Positions 16,314-25,639 are shown, counted from the stretch's first letter. The stretch: DNA of 64,000 nucleotides from Psychrobacter urativorans (GCF_001298525.1 NZ_CP012678.1:310001-374000); one strand, 5' to 3'. Program-made: numbers and translations. The notes: a model not told the origin generated them from the sequence alone.

Positions 16314-16662
16314 TCATTCTCCTCGCTCTTAGATTTAAGGAGTTTTTTCATTACAAAATGAGAAAACCCGTCATACTGATAAAGTAGCGATATTAGCACA
16401 ATTCTTGCTGATTGCTTCTTGGTTAGAGTGAATAAATCATCATTTATATCAATAGATTATAGTTCTGATTCTCCAGTAGACACTTGAAGTGAGTATTTGA
16501 GTTTTTATACATGGCAAAACACTTTAACTGCCTAGCTTGTGTACAGCACTCTCTCTTTATAATTGACCTCTTAAGCTGATTTGACTGCTAGTCAAATTTA
16601 GTACCGAACAATATTGAATGACGTTTGAGGCACGAGGGCTTCGCTTTTGATATGAAGATATC
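16314..16662. other. 349-bp gap, nothing recognised
   Basis: AT-rich spacer between two minus-strand genes. I see no convincing reading frame, RNA gene, terminator or element end in it. Confidence 0.5.
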
Positions 16663-17130
16663 TTATACTTTTTGGAAATGACTGTCTAAAGCAACACCAT
16701 TTGAACGAATAATATTGCCTATTAAAAATCCTCTGTCATAAATATAGACAATACCTTTGTTTTTATCCCAATAGCTCACCCCTTCAGGCAATATAGGCGT
16801 AGAAAACACGCCATCACTTGACTCTATTAACAAACAACCCTCTATTACAACCAATCGTCCACCGACCCCCATATCTAACTGGGGTTCCTCAGGATCAAAA
16901 GGGTATGTAAATATATCCGCATATTTAGCTGTTGATGTATTCGAGATATCCTCTATTTCAGTCTTCAGGACTTTATTCTCACTAGCGGTCTGATTCATCG
17001 TGTTTTTTGAAGGTGTCATACAACCTGATATTAAGATTCCTAAAAATACGATTAAGTATTTTTTAAGCTTATGGCTTTCCTTATATAATACCGTATTAAT
17101 CTGAAATCTTATCCTTAAATTTATTAGCAT
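16663..17130 (-). CDS. Small lipoprotein upstream of serpin 1
   Basis: Up to 155 aa. The lipobox is in YLIVFLGILISGC (about residues 25-37), so the mature chain starts CMTPSKNTMNQ. The first 21 codons from ATG 17130 are atypical for a signal peptide and reach into the conserved serpin leader; AAGGAA lies just before the hydrophobic stretch but no standard start codon follows it, so the native start may be mutated. The C-terminal part (LVVIEGCLLIESSDG, PILPEGVSYWDKNKG, FLIGNIIRSNG) vaguely resembles the lipoprotein at 23854-24360. Divergent from serpin 1. Function unknown. Confidence 0.5.
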   Translation of the reverse strand: MLINLRIRFQINTVLYKESHKLKKYLIVFLGILISGCMTPSKNTMNQTASENKVLKTEIEDISNTSTAKYADIFTYPFDPEEPQLDMGVGGRLVVIEGCLLIESSDGVFSTPILPEGVSYWDKNKGIVYIYDRGFLIGNIIRSNGVALDSHFQKV

Positions 17131-17142
17131 ATGTTTACTAAA
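17124..17142. promoter_or_regulatory. Conserved leader element upstream of serpin 1
   Basis: TTAGCATATGTTTACTAAA, identical over 19 bases to 26876-26894 upstream of serpin 4. The copies end 60 and 58 bases before their genes. Similarity continues loosely downstream (CAG, CC-TGTATAT-ATCA). It is a shared promoter or operator, or the footprint of a duplication that carried the promoter with the gene. Confidence 0.55.
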
Positions 17143-17202
17143 TCAGCCTAAACCCTTGTATATCATCAGGACATCATTCGAATTATAAGAGGGTGCAACG
17201 CC

Positions 17203-18558
17203 GTGAAAAATCATAACCAATACATTTATAAAAAGCCAATAATGAAGCTCAGCATGGGTACGCTTGCTTTAGGCAGTTTACTGGCAATCGCTGGTTGTAA
17301 TAATAGCTTGGTTAATAATCAACTCATAAAAGCGACAGCTGACAAACCCATAGTCAGCAAGATTGAGACCACTTCAACCACAAAGGCTGATAAGAGTTAT
17401 ACGGCTGCTGACGACTCTGCTTCAACGCCTGAAGGTGTCAAACAAGTCGTCGATGCCAACAATCAATTTGCCATTGATATGTATCAGCAGATAAATGGGC
17501 AGACTGAGCAAGCTCATGACAACGTGTTTTTCTCACCCTATAGCTTATCTACTGCGATGGCCATGCTCTATGCCGCAGCGGAAGGAAAAACGAAAGCGCA
17601 AATCCAAAAGACCTTTCACTATCCCTCACTGAGCGTTCTGAATCCGAACAGTGCTGCACTACATGAGCAGTTCAACAAACCAAATCCTAACTACCAACTT
17701 GCTACAGCCAACGATTTATGGATACAACAAGGGTTGCGCCCCAACCAGAACTACTTGGGTACTGTACAACGTTATTACGGTGGTAATGTCACCAACCTTG
17801 ATTTTAAAAACAGTCCTGAACCTTCCCGTCAGACCATCAATAAGACCATTGCCAAACACACCAAGCAGATGATTCCTGAGCTGCTAGCAAAGGACAGTAT
17901 CAAGCCTTCTACAGCTGCTGTATTAACGAATGCCGTTCATTTTAAAAGCGAATGGGCACAGCCACTTGCATTAAGAAACTGGGAGCAGCCTTTTTATAAC
18001 CTTGATGGCACGACGACTGATGTGAACTTGATGTATGGCATAAATCACTTTGATTATATGGAAGATGAAAAAGTACAAGTGGTAGAACTGCCTTATAAAG
18101 GCGACGACCTATCAATGCTAATTGTCTTACCAAAATCAAAAGAGCCAGTTGCTATACAGAAACTAGTAGCTAATTTAAGTACTACTCAGATTAATCAATG
18201 GACTGAGCAGTTGGAGAATAGAAAGGTTTTTCTGATTATTCCTAAGTTCAAATTACAAGAAAGCTATCAGATGGAGTCGCTACTGACAAAGATGGGCATG
18301 CCAAGCGTGTTTGGGAATCAAGCTAAGTTTAATGTGTTTGCAGATAGCTCACCCATCGCCATTGACGATATTCATCATCAAGCAGTGATCGACGTTAATG
18401 AAAAAGGAACGGTTGCAGCAGCTGCAACTAGCATCGTTATAAAGCCTATTTCAGCTTCTTATAACGCTGAGTTTACAGCCGATCACCCCTCTATGTTTAT
18501 GATTAAAGACAATAAAACCGATGTCATATTGTTCTTAGGACAAGTGAATAAGCTATAG
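17203..18558 (+). CDS. Lipoprotein serpin 1 (atypical hinge)
   Basis: A 451 aa serpin (serine protease inhibitor) with a lipoprotein signal (SLLAIAGC). It starts at GTG 17203 after AAGAGGG. The serpin core begins NNQFAIDMYQQING, NVFFSPYSLSTAMAMLYAAA. The shutter/breach region, LTNAVHFKSEWAQPL, departs from the siblings' YFKGDW. The reactive loop runs EKGTVAAAATSIVIKPISAS, with Val where siblings 2-4 have the conserved hinge Glu. By loop length against alpha-1-antitrypsin the scissile bond would be about Ile-Ser. The signature ADHPSMF has Ser where siblings have Phe. The fold is certain; inhibitory capacity is less so than for its paralogues. Confidence 0.92.
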   Translation: MKNHNQYIYKKPIMKLSMGTLALGSLLAIAGCNNSLVNNQLIKATADKPIVSKIETTSTTKADKSYTAADDSASTPEGVKQVVDANNQFAIDMYQQINGQTEQAHDNVFFSPYSLSTAMAMLYAAAEGKTKAQIQKTFHYPSLSVLNPNSAALHEQFNKPNPNYQLATANDLWIQQGLRPNQNYLGTVQRYYGGNVTNLDFKNSPEPSRQTINKTIAKHTKQMIPELLAKDSIKPSTAAVLTNAVHFKSEWAQPLALRNWEQPFYNLDGTTTDVNLMYGINHFDYMEDEKVQVVELPYKGDDLSMLIVLPKSKEPVAIQKLVANLSTTQINQWTEQLENRKVFLIIPKFKLQESYQMESLLTKMGMPSVFGNQAKFNVFADSSPIAIDDIHHQAVIDVNEKGTVAAAATSIVIKPISASYNAEFTADHPSMFMIKDNKTDVILFLGQVNKL

Positions 18559-18584
18559 CAATATGTATTTTGGAGTAATTTAAT

Positions 18585-19799
18585 ATGCAAAGATTCAAAC
18601 AGTATTTAATCAAGAATATAACAATCTCGGTATTATCATTTGGACTGGCTGTATCCGCTATAGCAGCTGATTATATAGCAGAAGAAGCAACTGAACAGCT
18701 AGAAGACAACGATAATCAGCAACAGCTTGCCAAGCTATATTTAGAGAACTTAGACTTGCCCGAAGATAGCAGGAAACCGTATGAATGGTTTGCCATTCGA
18801 GGATATAGTCCTGCTCAATTCATGCTTGGTCTTCAAGCTTATGATTCTATAAACAAAATTAAATGGTATCAGATAGCTGCTGATAACGGACATACCTCTG
18901 CAATAGCCAACCTTGCCTATATCTATTATGCGGGTAAGTATGGCGTACCTCAGGATTACGCCAAGGCTTTTAAATTATATAAAAAATTAGCCGATACTGA
19001 TGACATGCAGGCTCAGTATCAACTTGCAGAGATGTACTATCATGGTGCAGGTACGCCTCAAAGCTACAGTCAAGCTTTTACCTATTATCAGAAGGCCGCT
19101 GTTAATGAAAAAACGGATGCTCAATACACAAAAATGTATGCTGAATATAGCTTGGGGCTGATGTATTATGGCGGTTTAGGTATTGCCCAAGATTATAAAA
19201 AGGCCTTTCATATCTTTGAAAAGCTTGCTGCTCAAGGTGATACTAATGCTGAGTATAACTTGGGAGTCATGTACGATTGCGGCTTAGGGGTTACTCAGGA
19301 TAAGATCAAAGCAAAAGAATGGTTTGAGATAGCGGCTAGTCGGGAGAGTTATACTGGTCTTGGAAAGACACATGCCGAATACCGTCTAGGGAAAATGTAC
19401 TTTGAGGGAATAGGTGTTGTACAAGACTATGATGCAGCCTTAAGCTGGTTCAAAAAAGCGGCGAGTAATAGTTACTTCTTGGGTCGTGGAGAGATGAGTA
19501 AAGGAAATTTACTGACACAATATCAGTTGGGTGATATGTATTATGATGGGATTGGCGTCACTCAGGATTATACTCAAGCCTTTAGGTGGTATGAACAAGC
19601 GGCCAGAAATAGATACCGTAATACGGTTGATGGGTCATGGAGCAAAGGTAGTGAACGCGCTCAGTATCTTATAGCGCTGATGTATTATAAGGGTTTGGGT
19701 GTTAATAAAGACAAATCTATGGCAAAAGAGTGGTTAGAGGTATCTTGCGATAACGACTACCAAGCAAGCTGTGATTATCTTCAGAAAATATTCAAATAA
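18585..19799 (+). CDS. Periplasmic Sel1-repeat protein
   Basis: A 404 aa exported protein: signal peptide ending SVLSFGLAVSAIAA, then about seven Sel1-like (TPR-related) repeats. Examples are AIANLAYIYYAGKYGVPQDY, AQYQLAEMYYHGAGTPQSY and TQYQLGDMYYDGIGVTQDY, each 36 residues or longer. It ends with a cysteine pair (VSCDNDYQASCDYL) typical of secreted Sel1 proteins. Such solenoids are protein-binding scaffolds. It lies 26 bp after serpin 1 and probably shares its transcript. Its leader (TATTTTGGAGT) and MQRF start match those of the lipoprotein gene after serpin 3. Confidence 0.85.
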   Translation: MQRFKQYLIKNITISVLSFGLAVSAIAADYIAEEATEQLEDNDNQQQLAKLYLENLDLPEDSRKPYEWFAIRGYSPAQFMLGLQAYDSINKIKWYQIAADNGHTSAIANLAYIYYAGKYGVPQDYAKAFKLYKKLADTDDMQAQYQLAEMYYHGAGTPQSYSQAFTYYQKAAVNEKTDAQYTKMYAEYSLGLMYYGGLGIAQDYKKAFHIFEKLAAQGDTNAEYNLGVMYDCGLGVTQDKIKAKEWFEIAASRESYTGLGKTHAEYRLGKMYFEGIGVVQDYDAALSWFKKAASNSYFLGRGEMSKGNLLTQYQLGDMYYDGIGVTQDYTQAFRWYEQAARNRYRNTVDGSWSKGSERAQYLIALMYYKGLGVNKDKSMAKEWLEVSCDNDYQASCDYLQKIFK

Positions 19800-19946
19800 G
19801 GGGTTTAGTTTTTAAAGGTGATGGGTTTTAGATTATTGAGATAACAGCGGTGTATCTATCAATCCTATTAAGCGCTTTTTAACTCAATGCCTAACATCCA
19901 TTACCAGTCTTGTTGAAGCTATCTCATCCTGATGTATAGACCATTT

Positions 19947-20279
19947 TTATCTTATAGTAAATGTATATCGTTCTTTATCGTATGAAGCGGCATAGGGCAC
20001 TGCATCTCTAGAATAGGTCTTCTTATCCTGATCAGTATAGTCAATAGATATTGAATCTTCATAGCTTGTATATTGGATAGCGTAGCGATAAGAGGAGTTA
20101 GGCGGCAAATCTCCGATTAAGTCCACTCTTTTGGAGCTGGTATACTTGACGCGTACGTCAGATATGAGATAAGGGCTTTCGTTATTTATGATAATTTTGC
20201 CTTTATCCTTCTCAAAATATGAGCACGATATTAAAAGTATACTCATCAATCCTATTAGAAAATTCTTATTAAAAACCAT
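19947..20279 (-). CDS. Small lipoprotein
   Basis: A 110 aa lipoprotein (MVFNKNFLIGLMSILLISCS, lipobox LISC). I place the start at ATG 20279, where GAGAG precedes and a normal signal peptide begins; an ATG 18 codons upstream would add an unlikely polar extension. The mature part (IIINNESPYLISDVRVKYTS ... YRYAIQYTSYEDSISIDYTD) looks like a small beta-sandwich. It is transcribed opposite to the serpins that flank it. Family unknown. Confidence 0.6.
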   Translation of the reverse strand: MVFNKNFLIGLMSILLISCSYFEKDKGKIIINNESPYLISDVRVKYTSSKRVDLIGDLPPNSSYRYAIQYTSYEDSISIDYTDQDKKTYSRDAVPYAASYDKERYTFTIR

Positions 20280-20479
20280 ATTTCTCTCACTTTTACGATT
20301 GACCAATACCACTGCTACTTCATTAGAAATCATGCAAAATCAATAATATAGTTATCCGCTAATTATTTTTAGGCACTCTTAAGTTCAGTACAGCTTGCTT
20401 ACCAAAATACACTAAACGATTGTATAGAGATGATACTAGAATGGCATCATCTTAACTCTACATTATTAGTGAAGCAGAT

Positions 20480-21874
20480 ATGAAGAATAATCAGTATTGT
20501 TATCTTAAAAAAGCACATGGTAACCGTATCATAAGTGCATTGGCTATCAGTAGTCTATTATTATTGGTTACTGGCTGTGACAGTACTATGAAAGATTCTA
20601 AGTCTAATGACAGTGTAGCCAATACCGCATCAATCTCAGAACAGTCATCCTTGCCAGATAAGACTAAAAATAATTCTGATTATAAGGCTGTTAGCAAAGA
20701 TGGCTTTGTAGCTGCTGATGATTCCGCGTCAACCTCAAATGGCGTTATGGAAGTCATTAATGCCAACAACCAGTTTGCCATTGCTATGTATCAGCAGATA
20801 AATGGTCAACCTGACCAAGCAGATAAAAACGTATTTTTCTCGCCATATAGCCTGTCTACGGCGATGGCCATGCTGTATGCCGCAGCGGAAGGGGAAACAA
20901 AAGCGCAAATTCAGAAGACCTTTTATTATCCCTCAATGGATATTCTCAATCCCAATAGCGCCGCGCTCTATAATCAATTTAATAAACCAAACCCCGATTA
21001 TAAGCTCGCCACAGTCAATGACTTATGGATGCAGCAAGGGCTAACACCTACTAAGTCCTATGTCGATGCCGTACAACGTTATTATGGCGGTCAAGTGACC
21101 ACCCTTAATTTTAAAGGTAGTCCTGATCCTTCGCGGCTCATCATTAATAAAAAAATTGCTCAGCATACCAATCAGATGATTCCTGAGTTACTACCAAAGG
21201 GAAGCATTCCATCTAGTGTTGTTGCAGTATTAACCAACGCGGTTTACTTTAAGGGCGACTGGAAAATGCCTTTTGAGGCAAATAGCACCTATGAGCAGCC
21301 TTTTTATCCCCTCACAGGCGAACCCTCTGATGTCAAAATGATGAATATGCAGGCTGATTTCGGCTATAGCGAGGACAAGCAAGTGCAGGTTGTGCAACTA
21401 CCTTATAAGGGCGACCACTTGTCTATGCTGGTGGTATTACCGAAATCAAAAGACAAAGCCGCGATGCAGCAGCTAGTGCATGATTTGAGCGCTGATAAGA
21501 TTAAAGAATGGAATAAAGATTTAGTCACTCAAGAAGTAAATATTTCCTTGCCAAAGTTTAAGCTTGCAGAGCGCTACGATATGAAAGGTTTGCTATCAAA
21601 CATGGGTATGCCAAGCGCTTTTAAAGACAAAGCCAAATTCAAACTATTTGATGAGCCTCTAGCGATAAAAATTGATGATATTTATCATCAAGCAGTGGTC
21701 ATTGTCGATGAAAAAGGGACCGAAGCGGCAGCAGCGACAGCCATTGTAGCAGTAGAAGCTTCTGCTCCTATAAATCAGCCAGTTAAGTTTACAGCCGATC
21801 ATCCGTTTATCTTTATGATTAAAGACAATAAAACCGATGCGATATTGTTTTTGGGGCAAGTGAATAAGCCTTAA
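20480..21874 (+). CDS. Lipoprotein serpin 2
   Basis: A 464 aa serpin with lipobox LLLVTGC. All core landmarks are present: NVFFSPYSLSTAMAMLYAAA, LTNAVYFKGDWKMPF, VQVVQLPYKGDHLSMLVVLP, and the signature KFTADHPFIFMIKDNKTDAI. The reactive loop EKGTEAAAATAIVAVEASAP has a canonical, Ala-rich hinge, which predicts loop insertion and an inhibitory mechanism. The loop is two residues longer than in antitrypsin, so the scissile bond is uncertain (about Ala-Ser), which suggests elastase-like targets. It leads an operon-like set with the DUF4825 lipoprotein 48 bp downstream. Confidence 0.95.
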   Translation: MKNNQYCYLKKAHGNRIISALAISSLLLLVTGCDSTMKDSKSNDSVANTASISEQSSLPDKTKNNSDYKAVSKDGFVAADDSASTSNGVMEVINANNQFAIAMYQQINGQPDQADKNVFFSPYSLSTAMAMLYAAAEGETKAQIQKTFYYPSMDILNPNSAALYNQFNKPNPDYKLATVNDLWMQQGLTPTKSYVDAVQRYYGGQVTTLNFKGSPDPSRLIINKKIAQHTNQMIPELLPKGSIPSSVVAVLTNAVYFKGDWKMPFEANSTYEQPFYPLTGEPSDVKMMNMQADFGYSEDKQVQVVQLPYKGDHLSMLVVLPKSKDKAAMQQLVHDLSADKIKEWNKDLVTQEVNISLPKFKLAERYDMKGLLSNMGMPSAFKDKAKFKLFDEPLAIKIDDIYHQAVVIVDEKGTEAAAATAIVAVEASAPINQPVKFTADHPFIFMIKDNKTDAILFLGQVNKP

Positions 21875-21922
21875 AAAAGCGAATTATGGCAATAAGAATT
21901 AAACGACTGTTGATGAGACATT

Positions 21923-22393
21923 ATGAAAAAAATGCTTAAATTATTATCGTGTTCACTGTTAGTGATTTCCGTCGCCAGTGGATGTAATACGAAGACCACT
22001 GAAGAAGATGTGTTTCAATACAAGAATGCCTATGTTGGTGATAATAGTGCAGTCATCAATATTGTAAATCGCTCTATGCAATCAGATAACTTCAGGGGGC
22101 TCGAGCTTAAAACAAAAGAGACACCCTATGGGATCATCTTAAATTATGATGGGTCAGAGTCAGAAAAAAATGATAAAAGGACCGTGATATATAATGCCAC
22201 TTACTTATTTGCGTTGATTCAAAATGCAGAGTGGATAACGTTTAATTTTGATCATCAAGAATATAAGATAACAAAGGACGCTCTAATAGAGTGGTACGGG
22301 GAAGATTTCAGCACATTCCAAAGTGAAGAGGAGCTAAAAACGTTAATACAAAACAACTGGGATGATGAATACAAAGTAAATCAGTTGTTCTAA
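21923..22393 (+). CDS. DUF4825-like lipoprotein
   Basis: A 156 aa lipoprotein (LLVISVASGC). The mature domain matches the DUF4825 pattern: YKNAYVGDNSAVINIVNRSM, then LELKTKETPYGIILNYDGS, ending with IEWYGEDFSTFQSEEELKTL. DUF4825 occurs in extracytoplasmic proteins, often in Firmicutes beside peptidase or sigma-factor genes; its function is unknown. Here it sits between serpins 2 and 3, probably co-transcribed with serpin 2. It could be a periplasmic partner, but nothing shows that directly. Confidence 0.7.
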   Translation: MKKMLKLLSCSLLVISVASGCNTKTTEEDVFQYKNAYVGDNSAVINIVNRSMQSDNFRGLELKTKETPYGIILNYDGSESEKNDKRTVIYNATYLFALIQNAEWITFNFDHQEYKITKDALIEWYGEDFSTFQSEEELKTLIQNNWDDEYKVNQLF

Positions 22394-22480
22394 AACTACC
22401 AAATATACAGCTGCGTAGCTCCCTATACAGCAGCCGAAATAGAGCCATTCTTTTAATTATAATTTATTGTTGAGCCTGAT

Positions 22481-23827
22481 ATGCAAAATGACCCACTTCG
22501 CTATTTTAAATACACAGCCCATAATCGTATTATCAGCGCCTTAGCTGTTACTACCCTAGTATTAATGACCACTGGCTGTGACAGTAATATAAGAAATAAT
22601 AGAACTGGTGCTGTAACAGATACCATTCCTCATAATCAGCCAACTATTAACCATCAAGCGCTTCCGATTGAGGTAAAGGCTTTGACCCCAACACCAGAGG
22701 GTATTGCTGAAGTCGTCACTGCCAACAATCAATTGGCCATTGACATGTATCAGCAGATAAACGGCAAGTCTGAGCAAGTAGATGAGAACGTATTTTTCTC
22801 ACCGTATAGCTTGTCTACTGCGATGGCCATGCTATATGCCGCAGCCGAAGGGGAAACGAAAGCGCAAATTCAGAAGACGTTTCATTATCCAGCACCAGCT
22901 ATCCTAAACCCTAATAGTGCAGCACTCTATAACCAATTTAATACACCCAATCCCGACTACAAGCTTGCCACGGTCAATGATTTATGGATGCAACAAGGGT
23001 TAACACCCACTAAATCTTACATAGACACCGTGCAACGTTATTACAGCGGACAAGTGACCGCTCTTGATTTTGAAGGCAGTCCTGATCCTGCGCGTCAGAC
23101 CATTAATAAAAAGATCGCTGAGAAAACCAAGCAAATGATTCCTGAACTACTACCTAAGGGTAGCATTAAATCTGATACTGCCGTGGTACTAACCAACGCC
23201 GTCTATTTTAAGGGGGATTGGACCATGCCTTTTGCAGCTGAAAGAACCAGTGCCCAGCCTTTTTATAATGCTATCGGTAGAGCCTCTACCGTCCAGATGA
23301 TGCGGCAACAGTCTTATTTTGACTATTATAAGGACAAACATATACAGGTCGTGCAATTACCTTATAAAGGCGATGACCTATCTATGCTCGTAGTATTACC
23401 CAAACTCAATCATAAACTTGCTATGCAGCAATTAGCTAAGAGTTTAAGTGCAACTAAGATTAAGCAATGGCGTTCAGGCTTAGTAAGACAAGAGGTGAAC
23501 CTTCAACTGCCAAAGTTTAAGTTAGATGCGCGTTATCAGATGAAAAAATTGCTCGCTGATATGGGTATGCCAAAAGCGTTTAATAATGGGGCTGAATTTA
23601 ACTTATATGCTGATGGCCCACCGATAAAGCTCGATGAGGTTTATCATCAAGCAGTAGTCACCGTCGATGAAAAAGGCACGGAAGCGGCGGCAGCAGCGGG
23701 TGCTGTAGGTATGTACGTTGGTATGTCTTATCCCGTCGAATTTAAAGCCGATCATCCATTTATGTTTGTAATTAAAGACAATAAAACCGATGCGATATTG
23801 TTTTTAGGGCAAGTGAATAAGCCTTAG
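22481..23827 (+). CDS. Lipoprotein serpin 3
   Basis: A 448 aa serpin with lipobox VLMTTGC. Core motifs: NVFFSPYSLSTAMAMLYAAA, LTNAVYFKGDWTMPF, VQLPYKGDDLSMLVVLPK and the signature EFKADHPFMFVIKDNKTDAI. The loop EKGTEAAAAAGAVGMYVGMS has a perfect hinge and, at antitrypsin spacing, a Val-Gly scissile position with Met-Tyr and Met-Ser nearby, unlike the other three. In serpin proteins P1 sets target choice, so this copy likely addresses a different protease. The lipoprotein at 23854 follows 26 bp downstream with the same leader seen after serpin 1. Confidence 0.95.
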   Translation: MQNDPLRYFKYTAHNRIISALAVTTLVLMTTGCDSNIRNNRTGAVTDTIPHNQPTINHQALPIEVKALTPTPEGIAEVVTANNQLAIDMYQQINGKSEQVDENVFFSPYSLSTAMAMLYAAAEGETKAQIQKTFHYPAPAILNPNSAALYNQFNTPNPDYKLATVNDLWMQQGLTPTKSYIDTVQRYYSGQVTALDFEGSPDPARQTINKKIAEKTKQMIPELLPKGSIKSDTAVVLTNAVYFKGDWTMPFAAERTSAQPFYNAIGRASTVQMMRQQSYFDYYKDKHIQVVQLPYKGDDLSMLVVLPKLNHKLAMQQLAKSLSATKIKQWRSGLVRQEVNLQLPKFKLDARYQMKKLLADMGMPKAFNNGAEFNLYADGPPIKLDEVYHQAVVTVDEKGTEAAAAAGAVGMYVGMSYPVEFKADHPFMFVIKDNKTDAILFLGQVNKP

Positions 23828-23853
23828 TGATATTTATTTTGGAGTGATTAAAG

Positions 23854-24360
23854 ATGCAGCGTTTTCACTTGAATACCTTAAGTTGCTCGGCTGTTGTGAT
23901 GACTTTATTGTTTTCAGGCTGTGCCGCTAAAAACGAGCCTGCAGATAAATCACTTCAGGAAAAAGAAAAAATGTTGACTAAAGCTATTGAGGAGAAAATA
24001 GAGATCTTAGAATACAATCCTCCACTCTATGAAAACTCAATAGATGGCGGTACTCACATTACGGACGGTACGCTTCTGATTAAGGATAACTGTCTGGTCG
24101 TCCAACATGATATAGATTTCTTCGGCGAAAGGAGTCGAGAAAGTGCACTGGTATTTCCAAAGAACACCACTCGCTTTTCTGACAATACTGTTTTGCGCCA
24201 AAATAGTTCATACGGTGTCCTTTTGTACCAAAGCAGCCCATTTATAGAATATAAAATAGGTGAAGGCTATAGGTTTCCCGGCCTCGCCAGTACCATTGAC
24301 GATGAACGTATTAAACCTCAACCTAAATGCCAATTAGATAACGTATGGTTTGTGACCTAA
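23854..24360 (+). CDS. Lipoprotein following serpin 3
   Basis: A 168 aa lipoprotein (MQRFHLNTLSCSAVVMTLLF then SGC). The mature part has LLIKDNCLVVQHDIDFFGER, ALVFPKNTTRFSDNTV and FIEYKIGEGYRF, and a late cysteine. It may be distantly related to the lipoprotein at 16663-17130 (shared order of a short strand, a CL motif, a [FL]P[KE] turn and a hydrophobic IG strand). Co-directional and 26 bp from serpin 3; the next gene starts 33 bp later. I do not recognise a named family. Confidence 0.65.
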   Translation: MQRFHLNTLSCSAVVMTLLFSGCAAKNEPADKSLQEKEKMLTKAIEEKIEILEYNPPLYENSIDGGTHITDGTLLIKDNCLVVQHDIDFFGERSRESALVFPKNTTRFSDNTVLRQNSSYGVLLYQSSPFIEYKIGEGYRFPGLASTIDDERIKPQPKCQLDNVWFVT

Positions 24361-24393
24361 AAGTGGAATGTTATGGATAAGGAAAAACATTAA

Positions 24394-25071
24394 ATGCGTT
24401 TTTTATATCGCATACCTATTTTGATCATACTATTTTTCTCCATGCAAACCATATGGGCTTGTATGCCGCATTCACCAAATGATGTATTTATTGCTCGTCT
24501 GCAATCATCGCAGCCCACATTAATGGATAATCAGCAAAAAGGTTTTGACTTGCAATTTAGTAATTCACGCTTCGTTTTTCGCACCCTTAAAATGTGGTTT
24601 TTTTATTCTACTCCTGAGCACTGGCAAAGTGATTTTGAGTTGAAAGGTATCCAGCCAAACGACTTAGTTATTGGCCTAGCATATGCGGCCAGTGGTAATG
24701 AGCCAGCAAACTATACGGTGGCTTCGCTCGCGACACTGAGCTGTAAAAATGATAAGTTAATAGTTGGTAAACCATTGGTGTCTTTTTTAGCCTGGAACCG
24801 AGTAGAGGGTAAATGTGGTCATGACAGTAGCTATAAAGTTGGCATATTAGATGGCTTTATAGATGAAGATCAAGCTTATTATTTACAGCAGCTACAAGAT
24901 AAATACCCTACTTGTAATAAACTGAACGCTGCGTACCCTAGCAGCACTGATAAAAGCGGATTAAGTAATAGTACCGATTCAGTTAATACCCATAGTACAT
25001 TGGAACAAGAAAGCCACCCTCAAACATCATTTTGGGAAAAGGTTAAGTTTTGGTTTGGGCAGTGGATATAA
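24394..25071 (+). CDS. Exported hypothetical protein
   Basis: A 225 aa protein with signal peptide MRFLYRIPILIILFFSMQTI then WACMPH. It contains CMPHSPNDVFIARLQSSQP, a central domain with four more cysteines (LSCKNDK, GKCGHDSS, PTCNKL), and a Ser/Thr-rich tail ending in an amphipathic FWEKVKFWFGQWI. AAGGAAAA precedes the start well. It is probably the third gene of the serpin 3 transcript. Not recognised; likely periplasmic, with disulfides. Confidence 0.65.
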   Translation: MRFLYRIPILIILFFSMQTIWACMPHSPNDVFIARLQSSQPTLMDNQQKGFDLQFSNSRFVFRTLKMWFFYSTPEHWQSDFELKGIQPNDLVIGLAYAASGNEPANYTVASLATLSCKNDKLIVGKPLVSFLAWNRVEGKCGHDSSYKVGILDGFIDEDQAYYLQQLQDKYPTCNKLNAAYPSSTDKSGLSNSTDSVNTHSTLEQESHPQTSFWEKVKFWFGQWI

Positions 25072-25139
25072 CGCCCCTGTATTTAATGAAAAACTACGGG
25101 AATATAAAATAAGGAGTTGCAATTAATGCTTTATATAAA

Positions 25140-25439
25140 GTGACAGGCTTAATGATACTTGGGTTAAGTTTGATGTCTTGTGATGCGCTGTATAGTACGA
25201 GTACGACTAAGAGCACAGCAGCGGACAATCATTTTAAGAAAGCCACAAGCGCATTAGACAAATCACTTGCTGCAACAGATATGAGCGACAGTGATTTCAA
25301 TAAGTTGACCCAGGCCATACAACCAAACTTTTCAAATAAGCCGCTGCCACAATCTGACTTAACCTTGGCAGATAAGAAAAAACGCTCTGATTGTGGTTTT
25401 AATATGCGCGTGACTGATAAAGCAAAGCAACTGACTTAA
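25140..25439 (+). CDS. Small lipoprotein, possible frameshifted start
   Basis: A 99 aa lipoprotein fragment (VTGLMILGLSLMSCDALYS, lipobox LMSC) starting at GTG 25140. The best ribosome site (AAGGAG at 25111-25116) instead serves an ATG at 25126, which runs only five codons to a TGA. One extra base there would join it to the lipoprotein frame and give a normal signal peptide, so a one-base deletion or sequencing error is likely. The mature part is polar and helical (KKATSALDKSLAATDMSDSD). Function unknown. Confidence 0.5.
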   Translation: MTGLMILGLSLMSCDALYSTSTTKSTAADNHFKKATSALDKSLAATDMSDSDFNKLTQAIQPNFSNKPLPQSDLTLADKKKRSDCGFNMRVTDKAKQLT

Positions 25440-25639
25440 AGGGATCTGTTAATCTAATACCATTGCTGATATCAAAACTCATTTTTTATATGTTACTTAC
25501 TTACTGATCTGCTCAAACGGGTGCGCCTCCCAAGTAGGGAATTGGAATTTAGCTGTAGGCTAATTAAATAAATGATTAAGATTGTTGAGACAGTCTCAGC
25601 ATACCTCGTTAAGTACCTACCTTAAACGATTATAGAGAG

